Assembly (NCBI RefSeq): GCF_965216485.1
Contig: NZ_OZ244162.1
Location: forward strand, 62,001-126,000
Source of the DNA: Algiphilus sp965216485
Lineage (GTDB): Bacteria; Pseudomonadota; Gammaproteobacteria; Nevskiales; Nevskiaceae
DNA length: 64,000 nucleotides
Direction: 5' to 3'
In this document: positions 53,700 through 62,455 of the stretch, one piece after another
Numbering within the stretch: the stretch's first letter is position 1
How the letters are laid out: every line of letters starts with the position of its first letter
Made by a program: the position numbers and the translations under genes
Notes under the pieces: model-generated
The model's input: the letters and a program-made list of their open reading frames with translations, nothing else
What the model was told of the DNA's origin: nothing
Databases searched by the model: none

Positions 53700-54884
53700 A
53701 TGAGTGCAGTGCCCGAAATTGAATTCGACCAAGTCAGCGTGGCCCAGCGCATGCGTGACATCCGCGAGGCCGCCCGCGGCGTGAGCGAGGGCTTTAGCCG
53801 GGAATACATGCGCGAGTGCATCGATAATCACCGCTTTCCACAGGAAGCCTGGAAAGCCCTGGGCGAGTACGGGCTGCTCGGCATCACCATACCGGAGGAA
53901 TTGGGCGGTTCAGGCGGTGGGCAAGTGGAACTGGTCGCGCTGATGGAGGCACTGGCCGAGGCCGGACTGGTGCTGCCCATGCTGCTCCTGACCGGCTTCG
54001 CGCGCGTGCCGATCATCCGCCAGGGCACGCCCTCGCAGATTGAGCGCTTCGTCAAACCGACCATCAGCGGCGCCGAAAAACTGTGCTTCGCAATTACCGA
54101 ACCGGACGCCGGCACCAACAGCTTCGCGATGTCCTCGCTGGCGATGCAGGATGGCGATGGCTATCGGCTGACCGGCCGCAAGGTGTTTATCTCCGGCGCG
54201 GCGGACGCCGACCGCATGCTGGTGGTCGCCCGCACGCAAAAGGCGGGCGAGGTCGAGCGCCGCACCGAGGGCATGTCACTGTTCGTGGTGGATACCGACG
54301 CGCCCGGCGTGGAACTGCAACCCCTGAATATCGACGTCGGCTGGCCGGAGCGTCAGTACCTGGTATTTTTCGATGAAGTCCAGCTGGATGCCGACCGCCT
54401 GATCGGCCAGCCGGGGCAGGGCCTGGCCGGCATGTTCGAAGCGCTGAACTCGGAACGCCTGCTGGTGACCGCCATGTCCGTGGGCCTGGGCAACTACGCG
54501 CTGAAAAAGGCCGTGACCTACGCCAACGAGCGCAAACCCTTCGGCGTACCCATCGGCAGCTACCAGGCCCTGCAGCATCGGCTGGCCGAGGCCAAGGCCG
54601 AACTGGAAGCCGCGCGGCTGATGATGATTCAGGCCGCCGCGACCTTCGATGCGGGCGGCAATGCCGGCGCGCATGCCAACATGGCCAAGTTGCTGGGTTC
54701 GCGCGCCGCGGTCAAGGCCGTCGAGGCCGCGCTGCAAACCCACGGCGGCTACGGTTTCGACCGGGACTACGACATCATCACGCTATGGCCGTCGGCGCGA
54801 CTGATGGAGATCGCGCCCATCAACAACGAAATGCTGCTCAACTACATCGGCGAACATGTCCTCGGCCTGCCCAAATCCTACTGA
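53700..54884 (+). CDS. Acyl-CoA dehydrogenase (first of two)
   Basis: A 394-residue FAD enzyme for the first step of beta-oxidation. TEPDAGTNSFAMSS is the ACAD signature for FAD and substrate, and QTHGGYGFDRDYDII the C-terminal signature. The usual catalytic glutamate position carries aspartate-rich sequence, so the base cannot be assigned with confidence. AGG-rich sequence ahead of the ATG (GAGGAGGATAG) is a strong ribosome-binding site. It overlaps the following hydrolase gene by 29 bp. Confidence 0.92.
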   Translation: MSAVPEIEFDQVSVAQRMRDIREAARGVSEGFSREYMRECIDNHRFPQEAWKALGEYGLLGITIPEELGGSGGGQVELVALMEALAEAGLVLPMLLLTGFARVPIIRQGTPSQIERFVKPTISGAEKLCFAITEPDAGTNSFAMSSLAMQDGDGYRLTGRKVFISGAADADRMLVVARTQKAGEVERRTEGMSLFVVDTDAPGVELQPLNIDVGWPERQYLVFFDEVQLDADRLIGQPGQGLAGMFEALNSERLLVTAMSVGLGNYALKKAVTYANERKPFGVPIGSYQALQHRLAEAKAELEAARLMMIQAAATFDAGGNAGAHANMAKLLGSRAAVKAVEAALQTHGGYGFDRDYDIITLWPSARLMEIAPINNEMLLNYIGEHVLGLPKSY

Positions 54885-55779
54885 GACGCCCCGCGTGATC
54901 GAGCGCGACGGATTCACGGCCCCGGACGGCCAGGATATCGCCCTGTGGCGCTGGCCGCATACGCCAGGTCGTCCCACCCTGCACTGGGCGCATGCGACAG
55001 GCTTCCATGGCCGCCTGTACCAACCGCTGCTGGACGATTTGGCGCGCGATTGCAATGTGCTGGCCTGGGACATGCGCGGCCACGGCGCCAGCGCCGGGGC
55101 GGCGGACATGGCGACATTCCGCGGCTGGGAAACCTACTACCAGGACCTCACCGCCTGGCTGCAGAGCCTAGATGAGCCGGTCTGGCTGGCCGGCCATTCC
55201 ATCGGTGCCACCACCAGCATCATGGCCGCCGCCCGCCGGCCGGAGATGGTGCGGGGCCTGATTCTGGCGGAACCCGTGATCATGGATCGCTGGCAGGGCT
55301 GGCAGTTATGGTTGGCGAAGTTGCTTCGCCAGTCGTACCGCTTCTCCCTCGCCGCCGGCGCGGCACGCCGGCGCCGGGAGTTCGACTCGCATGCCGCAGC
55401 CCTTGACAACTTCCGTGGCCGCGGTGGCTTCAAGACCTGGCCCGAGGCCTGGCTTGAAGCCTATGTCCAGCATGGCCTCGTACAGAGTGGTAATCGCTTT
55501 CGCCTGGCCTGCGCACCCGAATGGGAGAGCACCACCTTCGCCCATACCGAACACAACCCCTGGCCCGGCATCCGTCGGTTGCAGTGTCCGGTCATCACGT
55601 TGGCCGCGGAACAGGCTTCGACCTTCTCGCAAAGAGCGCGGCAACGCCTGCGGACCCGGCTGCCCTGCGCCGAGGTGGAGGTCTTGCCTGGAACGACCCA
55701 CTTCCTGCCCATGGAGCGACCCGAGGCGGTACGGGATGCCGTGCGCCGGATGATGTCACTGCAACAGGGGAGCGGGTGA
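54856..55779 (+). CDS. Alpha/beta-hydrolase
   Basis: A 307-residue alpha/beta-hydrolase. The nucleophile elbow is LAGHSIGATTS and the terminal histidine lies in PGTTHFLPMERPEA. WDMRGHGASAGAA forms the oxyanion-side strand. It could open a lactone or hydrolyse an ester or thioester in the pathway. An alternative GTG start at 54895, after the ACAD stop, would remove 13 residues that are not part of the fold. Confidence 0.88.
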   Translation: MSSACPNPTETPRVIERDGFTAPDGQDIALWRWPHTPGRPTLHWAHATGFHGRLYQPLLDDLARDCNVLAWDMRGHGASAGAADMATFRGWETYYQDLTAWLQSLDEPVWLAGHSIGATTSIMAAARRPEMVRGLILAEPVIMDRWQGWQLWLAKLLRQSYRFSLAAGAARRRREFDSHAAALDNFRGRGGFKTWPEAWLEAYVQHGLVQSGNRFRLACAPEWESTTFAHTEHNPWPGIRRLQCPVITLAAEQASTFSQRARQRLRTRLPCAEVEVLPGTTHFLPMERPEAVRDAVRRMMSLQQGSG

Positions 55780-55903
55780 GCACACGCGGGCCGTACGCGC
55801 GACAGGCGCACACCGCCTGATGACTGGAGGCCTGCCACACCCGGAGCAGGCCGGAAATGCAAAGGTTTCGACCTGTCTACTACCCGGGCTCAAGGAGCAA
55901 GGC

Positions 55904-57085
55904 ATGAAACACACTCCCGTTGTCAGCGGCATCGGCATGGTGCCGTTCGCCAAACCGGGCGCCAGCGCGCCCTATTACGAGATGGGCGCCGAGGCGGCAC
56001 GCCAGGCGCTGGCCGACGCCGGGCTGGACTACGGCAAGGTACAGCAAGCCTACGCGGGCTATGTCTACGGCGATTCCACCTGCGGTCAGCGGGCGCTTTA
56101 TCCGCTCGGCATGACAGGCATTCCCGTGGTCAATGTCAACAACAACTGCGCCACCGGCTCGACCGCCCTGTTCCTGGCGCGTCAGGCGGTGGCCTCCGGC
56201 GCTGCCGACTGCGTGCTGGCGCTGGGCTTCGAGCAGATGCAGCCCGGTGCACTGGGCAGCTACTACCACGACCGGCCGACGCCCTTCGAGCCCTTCGATC
56301 ATGTGTGCGACGAACTGGTCGGCCAACCGGACGTGCCGCTGGCCATCCGTTACTTCGGCGGCGCCGGCATGGCGCACATGGACAGGTACGGCACCAGGGC
56401 GGAAACCTTCGCCAAAATCCGCGCCAAGGCCAGCCGGCATGCGGCGCGCAACCCGGTGGCACTGTTCCGCAAGGAGGTGACGGTGGAGGACGTCATGGAC
56501 TCCCCGGTGCTGATCGGCCCGTTGACCCGCCTGATGGCCTGCCCGCCGACCTGCGGCGCGGCCGCTGCCATCGTCTGCTCCGAAGCCTTTGCCAAGACTC
56601 ATGGCCTTGATCATCAGGTACGCATCGTGGCGCAGTCGATGACCACGGACACCCCAAATACCTTCGAGGCACGCAACATGATGCAGCTGGTCGGCTGCGA
56701 CATGACGCGCGCCGCAGCTGACAAGGTCTACGAGGCCGCCGGCATCGGCCCCGAGGACGTCGATGTGGTGGAGCTGCACGACTGCTTCGCTACCAACGAG
56801 TTGCTGACCTACGAGGCACTGGGGCTGGCGCCGGAAGGCGGTGGCGAGAAGATGGTCGAGGACGGCGACAATACCTACGGCGGGCGTGTGGTCACCAACC
56901 CCTCGGGCGGACTGCTGTCCAAGGGCCATCCACTGGGCGCCACCGGATTGGCACAGTGCGCCGAGCTGGTCCAGCAGTTGCGCGGACAGGCCGGGAACCG
57001 CCAGGTCGAAAGTGCGCGCCAGGCCCTGCAGCACAATCTCGGCCTGGGCGGCGCCTGCGTGGTGACGATGTACCAGGCTACCTAA
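55904..57085 (+). CDS. SCP-x/SCP2-type thiolase
   Basis: A 393-residue thiolase. The nucleophile is C82 in VNNNCATGSTALF. The C-terminal blocks are ELHDCFATNELLTYEAL and NPSGGLLSKGHPLGATGLAQ, whose histidine activates the cysteine, followed by NLGLGGACVV with the second cysteine. This lipid-transfer-protein-like class cleaves branched or ring-derived 3-ketoacyl-CoAs. The start at 55904 follows AAGGAGC; the longer open frame upstream is not conserved. It opens the second half of the right operon. Confidence 0.93.
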   Translation: MKHTPVVSGIGMVPFAKPGASAPYYEMGAEAARQALADAGLDYGKVQQAYAGYVYGDSTCGQRALYPLGMTGIPVVNVNNNCATGSTALFLARQAVASGAADCVLALGFEQMQPGALGSYYHDRPTPFEPFDHVCDELVGQPDVPLAIRYFGGAGMAHMDRYGTRAETFAKIRAKASRHAARNPVALFRKEVTVEDVMDSPVLIGPLTRLMACPPTCGAAAAIVCSEAFAKTHGLDHQVRIVAQSMTTDTPNTFEARNMMQLVGCDMTRAAADKVYEAAGIGPEDVDVVELHDCFATNELLTYEALGLAPEGGGEKMVEDGDNTYGGRVVTNPSGGLLSKGHPLGATGLAQCAELVQQLRGQAGNRQVESARQALQHNLGLGGACVVTMYQAT

Positions 57086-57098
57086 ACAGGAGTTGCAT

Positions 57099-57557
57099 AT
57101 GATTAATACTAAACACATTGGCCTGCAGCTGCCGACCGTCCCCTTCGAGGTCGAAAAGGGGCGCCTGCGCTTTTTCGCCAAGGCCACCGGCGAAACGCGG
57201 CCCGAGTATCTCGACGAGCAGGCGGCCAGGGCCGCGGGCTACCGCAGCCTGCCGGTGCCGCCGACCTTCCTGATGGGCGCCGATCTTGATGCCGGGACGA
57301 TGACCACACTGCTCGACACCCTGGGCGTACCGATCGAGCGAATCCTGCACGGCGAGCAAAGCTTCACCTACCACGCGCCGGTGTGCGCCGGCGACGTGCT
57401 CAGCGTCGAGTCGAAGATCAGCGACATCTATAGCAAGAAGGGCGGCGCGATCGAGTTCATCGTCAAGGATTCGCAGATCAAGGATGCCCAAGGCGAGACA
57501 GTGGTCGAGGCCCGCAGCGTCATCGTCGTACGCAACCCACAGGAGAACGCAGCATGA
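57099..57557 (+). CDS. MaoC-like dehydratase subunit, N-terminal type (HadA-like)
   Basis: A 152-residue hot-dog protein of the FAS1-dehydratase/HadA-like type. GLQLPTVPFEVEKGRLRFFA and FAKATGETRPEYLDEQAARA form the usual opening, and FTYHAPVCAGDVLSVESKI the later strands. It lacks the catalytic Asp-His motif, so it should pair with the next gene product to form an enoyl-CoA hydratase. ATG 57099 has AGGAG ahead. It overlaps the next gene (ATGA). Confidence 0.88.
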   Translation: MINTKHIGLQLPTVPFEVEKGRLRFFAKATGETRPEYLDEQAARAAGYRSLPVPPTFLMGADLDAGTMTTLLDTLGVPIERILHGEQSFTYHAPVCAGDVLSVESKISDIYSKKGGAIEFIVKDSQIKDAQGETVVEARSVIVVRNPQENAA

Positions 57558-57973
57558 ACAGTCCGCGCCGTGACGAAATCAGGGTCGGCGAGGAGCTGCC
57601 GCCGCTCGAGCTTCCGCCCATCACGCGCACAACCCTGGCGCTGTTCGCCGGTGCCTCGGGCGACCACAACCCGATTCACATTGACAGCGACTTCGCCAGG
57701 GCCGCCGGCATGCCGGATGTGTTCGCGCACGGCATGCTGCCGATGGCCTATCTTGGCCGGTTCCTTACCCAGTGGGCCCCGCAGACGCAGCTGCGCCACT
57801 TCTCCGTGCGCTTTGCGGCGATCACACCGGTCGGTGCCAGGCTGACCTGCACCGGCAAGGTTGTCGAGATCACGGAGGGCGGCGGCGAGGCGCTGGCACG
57901 GCTCAAGATTAGCGTGGTTGACGACCAGGGCGAGATCAAGCTCGCCGGTGAGGCCCTGGTGGCGCTGGCCTGA
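57554..57973 (+). CDS. MaoC-like enoyl-CoA hydratase subunit (HadB-like)
   Basis: A 139-residue hot-dog hydratase. The hydratase-2 motif GASGDHNPIHIDSDFA supplies the catalytic aspartate and histidine, and HGMLPMAYLGRFLTQW the substrate helix. It probably forms a heterodimer with the preceding protein and adds water to the enoyl-CoA made by the dehydrogenases. The two genes overlap by four bases. Confidence 0.92.
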   Translation: MNSPRRDEIRVGEELPPLELPPITRTTLALFAGASGDHNPIHIDSDFARAAGMPDVFAHGMLPMAYLGRFLTQWAPQTQLRHFSVRFAAITPVGARLTCTGKVVEITEGGGEALARLKISVVDDQGEIKLAGEALVALA

Positions 57974-58013
57974 TGATGAAACGCACCCTAATTCCCATAC
58001 AAGAGGAGACTGC

Positions 58014-58838
58014 ATGAAACTTCAAGATAAAGTGGCCATCGTCAGCGGCTCGGGCCGCGGCATCGGCCGGGAAATCGCCCTCAAGCTCGCCGCCGAAGGC
58101 GCGAGCGTGGTGGTCAATGATCTCGATGCTGCCCCGGCGGAGGAAACGGTCGCGGCGATCGAAGCCGCCGGCGGCAAGGCCGTGGCCTGCATCGGCAGCG
58201 TGACGGAAGACGGTTTTGCCGAGCGCTTCGTCAACACGGCGATCGAGCACCTCGGCGGCCTGGACATCATCGTCAATAACGCCGGCTACACCTGGGACAA
58301 TGTCATCCACAAGATGACCGATGAGCAGTGGCACGCCATTATGGACGTGCACGTGACTGCGCCGTTCCAGATCCTTCGTGCCGCCTCCGAGTACTTCCGC
58401 GTGCAGGCCAAGAAAGAAGCCAACGAAGGGCGCGAGGTATTTCGCAAGGTCGTCAACATCTCCTCGCTTGCCGGTACCGGCGGCAATGCCGGACAGGCCA
58501 ACTACTCGGCCGGCAAGGCGGCGGTGATGGGCCTGACCAAGGCCATGGCCAAGGAATGGGGGCGCTATAACGTCAACGTCAACTGCGTGGCCTTTGGCCT
58601 GATCAAGACGCGGCTCACCGAGGCTGCCGCCGGCTCGGATGCAAGCATCGACGTCGAAGGCCGCAAGATCAAGGTCGGCGTCAACCCCGATCTGCTCAAG
58701 ACCATGGAGGCCATGGTGCCGCTGGGTCGCGCCGGCTCGCCGGCCGAGGCTGCCGGGGCCGTCTACCTGTTCTGCATTCCGGAATCGAACTACGTCAGTG
58801 GCCAGACGCTGCTTTGCGGTGGCGGCTTCTCGATGTGA
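58014..58838 (+). CDS. SDR-family 3-hydroxyacyl-CoA dehydrogenase-like oxidoreductase (FabG-like)
   Basis: A 274-residue classical SDR. The NAD site is SGSGRGIG (residues 12-19), followed by NNAG, the serine in VNISSLAGT, and Y and K in ANYSAGKAAVMGL. VVVNDLD, with an acidic residue after the second strand, suggests NAD(H). An insert at EYFRVQAKKEANEGREVFRK is like that in multifunctional-enzyme-type 3-hydroxyacyl-CoA dehydrogenases. It would oxidise the hydroxyacyl-CoA made by the MaoC pair. AAGAGGAGA precedes ATG 58014. Confidence 0.92.
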   Translation: MKLQDKVAIVSGSGRGIGREIALKLAAEGASVVVNDLDAAPAEETVAAIEAAGGKAVACIGSVTEDGFAERFVNTAIEHLGGLDIIVNNAGYTWDNVIHKMTDEQWHAIMDVHVTAPFQILRAASEYFRVQAKKEANEGREVFRKVVNISSLAGTGGNAGQANYSAGKAAVMGLTKAMAKEWGRYNVNVNCVAFGLIKTRLTEAAAGSDASIDVEGRKIKVGVNPDLLKTMEAMVPLGRAGSPAEAAGAVYLFCIPESNYVSGQTLLCGGGFSM

Positions 58839-58852
58839 GGGGGACGGCCGCC

Positions 58853-60004
58853 ATGACATCGGATCAATCACCCTGGATGGACGAAGAGCTCTCGTTGTTC
58901 CGCGACAACGTTCGTAAGTTCATGACCAGGGAAATCACGCCCTTCGAGGAACAGTGGGACGCGCAGCAGTACGTCGACCGCGCGTTGTGGACCAGGGCCG
59001 GTGCCGCCGGCCTGCTGTGCACCGACGTGCCGGAAGAATACGGCGGCGCGGGAGGAACCTTCGCCCATGAGGCCGTGATCCTCCAGGAGCAAGCGCGTGC
59101 CGGCAATACCAGCTGGGCCAAGGGCGTCCATGAGATCGTCAGCCACTACATCGTCGGCTGCGGGACGCCCGAGCAGAAGCGGCGCTGGCTGCCCAGGCTC
59201 GCCTCCGGCGAGTGGGTGGGGGCCATCGCCATGACCGAGCCGGGCACCGGCTCGGATCTGCAGGCAGTGCAAACGCGCGCCGAACGCCAGGGCAAGAACT
59301 ACGTGGTCAACGGCGCGAAAACCTTTATCTCCAACGGCCATCACTGCGGCCTGCTGGTCATCGTCTGCAAGACCAATCCGGTCGAGGGCGCCAGGGGCGT
59401 CTCGCTGCTGGTGGTCGAACAGCCGGCCGAGCAGCCCGGCTTCCGCCGCGGCCGGCTGCTGCACAAGATCGGCCAGAAAGGCCAGGACACCGCCGAGCTG
59501 TTCTTCGATGATCTGAAGGTTCCGGCCGAAAACCTGCTTGGCGGCCAGGAGGGCCAGGGGTTCTACCAACTGATGAAACAGCTGCCGCGTGAGCGTCTGA
59601 TCATCGCCGTCGGTGCCATCACCGCCGCCGAGGCGGCCCTGGAGCACACCCTCGCGTATGTGCGCGAGCGCAAGGCCTTCGGCAAGCGACTGCTCGATTT
59701 CCAGAACACGCGCTTCCGGCTCGCTGAGCGGCACACCGAGGTGACCCTCGGTCAGGTGTTTATCGACCGCTGCATCCAGTGTCTGATTGATGATCGGCTC
59801 GACGCGGAGACGGCCTCGATGGCGAAATGGTGGTGCACCCAGAAGCAGTGCGAAATCGTCGACGAGTGCCTGCAGTTCTTCGGTGGCTACGGTTACATGC
59901 TCGAGTACCCCATCGCGCGCTTTTACGCCGACGCCCGCGTGCAAAAGATCTACGGCGGCACCAACGAAATCATGAAGGAGCTGATTGCGCGGGGACTGGA
60001 ATGA
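58853..60004 (+). CDS. Acyl-CoA dehydrogenase (second of two)
   Basis: A 383-residue acyl-CoA dehydrogenase. TEPGTGSDLQAVQ is the first signature and FFGGYGYMLEYPIARFYADA the second, with a glutamate in the expected catalytic place. It ends in the standard IYGGTNEIMKELIAR. The start at 58853 is chosen because it begins the conserved N-terminal helix; an earlier open frame overlaps the SDR end. With the first ACAD it may form a heteromer or act on a second substrate. A 180-bp gap follows. Confidence 0.93.
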   Translation: MTSDQSPWMDEELSLFRDNVRKFMTREITPFEEQWDAQQYVDRALWTRAGAAGLLCTDVPEEYGGAGGTFAHEAVILQEQARAGNTSWAKGVHEIVSHYIVGCGTPEQKRRWLPRLASGEWVGAIAMTEPGTGSDLQAVQTRAERQGKNYVVNGAKTFISNGHHCGLLVIVCKTNPVEGARGVSLLVVEQPAEQPGFRRGRLLHKIGQKGQDTAELFFDDLKVPAENLLGGQEGQGFYQLMKQLPRERLIIAVGAITAAEAALEHTLAYVRERKAFGKRLLDFQNTRFRLAERHTEVTLGQVFIDRCIQCLIDDRLDAETASMAKWWCTQKQCEIVDECLQFFGGYGYMLEYPIARFYADARVQKIYGGTNEIMKELIARGLE

Positions 60005-60184
60005 GCGCTCGCCACTTCTGTTTATGGAGAAACGGGAAGGGGCCTGGGTGCAGTGCGGCAAACCATGTTGCCGAGTGCCAAGGGGCGTGGTCCATCCCCC
60101 GGGAAGGTGATAGCCCGGTGCCGATCATCGTGAAGCTTATGGAAGCGGCCTTTATCAACATGAAGACAACAGGAGTGGCAAATC

Positions 60185-61804
60185 GTGATCCTGCACAAAC
60201 CGGAAATCATTGAGGAATACACCGGCAACCGCTACTGGGGAAACAGCACGTTGCTGGAACGCTTTGCCGCCAACTGCGTCGCCCATCCCGACCGGGAAGC
60301 GGTGGTGGATCCCCCCAACCGCGATGAACTGGTCGGTACGCCAGCACAGCGGCTGACCTGGGCCGAGTTCTCCCGGGCCGCGGACGCCACCGCCGCTGAA
60401 CTGGCAAGCCGGGGCTTCGGCAAGGATGACATACTGGTGGCTCAGCTGCCCAACGTCTGGGAGCTGGCCATGCTCTATCTGGCCGCGGCAAAGGCCGGCG
60501 GCCTGCTTTCCGCGTTGCCCCTGCAATGGCGACGCAAGGATGTGGGCTATGTGAAAGAAATAACCCGGGCCAGTTTCTATGTCTCTGTGGAAAACTTCCA
60601 CGGCTTTGATTACCGGGCGCTGGGCCAGGATCTGGGCTTCGAGCACTATATTGGCTTGGAGGAACTGACCGATATCGCCCTGGCAGAGCCTGGCCGCGTC
60701 CCGCAGGTGCCGGTGGATGCCAACGACATATTCACCCTGTGCTGGACCTCGGGCACCGAGGCAGAGCCCAAGGGCTGCCCCATGAGCCACAACAACTGGG
60801 AGTTCATGGTCCGCCTGGTGTTCACCACCTGTGGCCTTCAGAAGGGCGACCGCATTCTGTGCGTGGCGCCGCTGGTGAATATGACGGCGGTAGGAGTGAA
60901 CTACCTACCCTGGCTGGCGGCGGCGGGCACCCTGGTGCTGCATCATCCCATTACGCCGGAGATCCTGCTGCGCCAGCTGACCGAAGAGCGGATCGAGTAC
61001 ACCATTCTGGTACCGGCGATGCTGAACATGATTGCAAAACTGCCCAACGTGGACCAACTAGATCTGTCGAGCGTGCGCACGATCACCACCGGTTCGGCGC
61101 CGCCCTCGGCCTGGTCCCTGCAGGAATTCAAGCGCCGCTGGGATATCGAGATTGTCAATATATGGGGGCAGAACGAAGGGACCTGTTTGGTGGCCGGTCC
61201 GGCGGATGTGCCGGATCTGGACAGGCGGGTGGATCATCTGCCCTGGTGGGGCAAGGAAGGCGTCGAATGGCCCTCCGGTATCCGTGGTATCGAAGTGAAG
61301 GTCCTCGGTGACGGGGATGAGGAAATCACCGAACCCGGTGGCATTGGTGAGCTGTGCTATCGCAGCCCGGGGGTGTTTGCCGGCTACTTCCAGCGGCCGG
61401 ATATTAGCGAGCGGTCCTTCACAGCGGATGGCTTCTTCCGCACCGGTGACCTGTTCATCGTCCAGGATGACAAGCACCTGGGCTTCTATGATCGCAAGAA
61501 AGACATGGTGATTCGGGGTGGTTTCAACATCTCTAGCGTGGAGGTGGAGAACGCGGTGCTGGGTTTTGCCAAGGTGAAGGACGTGGCCGTGATACCTCAG
61601 CCGGACGACATCATGGGAGAGCGGGTCTGTGTCTGTGTGGTGCCAGCCGATGCAGACAACCCTCCGGCCCTGGAGGAAATCAACGACTACCTGAAGAAGC
61701 AGGGGATGAGTGTCTACAAGCTGCCGGAGAAGTTGAAATTGGTTGAGGCGGTGCCCCGCAATCCGGTGGGCAAGATACTGAAAAAGGAATTGCGGGGCCT
61801 GTAA
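60185..61804 (+). CDS. Acyl-CoA ligase (AMP-binding, ANL superfamily)
   Basis: A 539-residue adenylate-forming enzyme that activates a carboxylic acid to its CoA thioester. The P-loop-like motif is LCWTSGTEAEPKGCPMSH. NIWGQNEGT and FFRTGDLFIV are the middle motifs, and PRNPVGKILKKELRG carries the catalytic lysine. It would convert the acid from alkane oxidation to the acyl-CoA entering the downstream steps. The GTG start follows AGGAG at 60170. It is separated from the ACAD by 180 bp, and its base composition is slightly lower in GC. Confidence 0.93.
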   Translation: MILHKPEIIEEYTGNRYWGNSTLLERFAANCVAHPDREAVVDPPNRDELVGTPAQRLTWAEFSRAADATAAELASRGFGKDDILVAQLPNVWELAMLYLAAAKAGGLLSALPLQWRRKDVGYVKEITRASFYVSVENFHGFDYRALGQDLGFEHYIGLEELTDIALAEPGRVPQVPVDANDIFTLCWTSGTEAEPKGCPMSHNNWEFMVRLVFTTCGLQKGDRILCVAPLVNMTAVGVNYLPWLAAAGTLVLHHPITPEILLRQLTEERIEYTILVPAMLNMIAKLPNVDQLDLSSVRTITTGSAPPSAWSLQEFKRRWDIEIVNIWGQNEGTCLVAGPADVPDLDRRVDHLPWWGKEGVEWPSGIRGIEVKVLGDGDEEITEPGGIGELCYRSPGVFAGYFQRPDISERSFTADGFFRTGDLFIVQDDKHLGFYDRKKDMVIRGGFNISSVEVENAVLGFAKVKDVAVIPQPDDIMGERVCVCVVPADADNPPALEEINDYLKKQGMSVYKLPEKLKLVEAVPRNPVGKILKKELRGL

Positions 61805-61838
61805 AGAAAAAGGCCCGCGCCTTGCGCTTTGTCGATCG

Positions 61839-61851
61839 CCCCCCCCCCCCC
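61839..61851 (+). repeat. Homopolymer of 13 C
   Basis: An uninterrupted run of C just after the acyl-CoA ligase, exactly where the antisense nuclease remnant loses its homology (its codons become a glycine run). A similar 14-C run is at 33914-33927. Confidence 0.9.
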
Positions 61852-62272
61852 GAAATTCAGGACACTCCCCACGTTGTTCGGCCTCGGTATGCTTTTGCTC
61901 GACGCTGAACTTGCCATTGCTATAGCGCGCCCAATCCAACGCCCAGCCCTCGCGCACCAACCAACGGCTAATGCTCTCGTCCTGTCGAAAGCACTCGGCA
62001 ATCCAGCGACCATACCGGTCCTTGTTGGTCGTTTCGCAACGAACGGTTTTTCCGCCAATCCAATGGTCCAGCGCTTAACTCGCGGCCTGACCACACCGCC
62101 ACTTCTCCCCATTACGGCGACAGACTTGTCCCCCCTCCGGCGCATCTATGCCACCGAAGCAGATGCGCTCCCCGTGAATCTCGATTGTGTCGCCGTCGAT
62201 GACGGAAGCCACGCCTGTCAACGCGCTTTCAGCCGACGAGCATCCCAATACGAGCGATCCCGCCAGCGCCAT
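61852..62272 (-). pseudogene. Thermonuclease-family (SNase-like) lipoprotein, broken
   Basis: From the ATG at 62272 a lipoprotein signal (MALAGSLVLGCSSAES) leads into ASVIDGDTIEIHGERI and GGIDAPEGGQVCRRNG, the metal and substrate-binding start of the staphylococcal-nuclease fold. A TAA stands in frame after CGQAAS, at about 62075. The same frame then continues with ALDHWIGGKTVRC, ETTNKDRYGRWIAECF and WLVREGWALDWARYS, the rest of the domain. The C-terminus is lost at the poly-C run. It is a nonsense-inactivated, 3'-truncated gene. Confidence 0.85.
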
Positions 62273-62455
62273 CGCGATCTGAAGGTGGGATTTTTCTGGG
62301 ACAGTGGGGTAAGCATGCGTGTCGATCTTGGCTTTAGCGCAGTCAGGACCACGTTGGCCGCTCAATCAATGGCGTGGGACGAGAGAAACCGGCTCGCGGA
62401 CACAACAAACTCAGGTGACCTACCTGGCGAACGCCTCGGAAGAACGGCGCAGACC

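Noticed and set aside
52030..53700. A 556-codon open frame on the minus strand across the thiolase-like gene
   Set aside because: It is antisense to a well-supported gene, rich in Arg, Gly and His as GC-rich shadows are, and has no start signal or family motif.
55880..57187. A 435-codon minus-strand frame opposite the SCP-x thiolase
   Set aside because: Antisense shadow in high-GC DNA; the plus-strand thiolase has all catalytic motifs.
58868..60061. A 397-codon minus-strand frame opposite the second acyl-CoA dehydrogenase
   Set aside because: Mirror of the codon bias of the real gene, with no domain.
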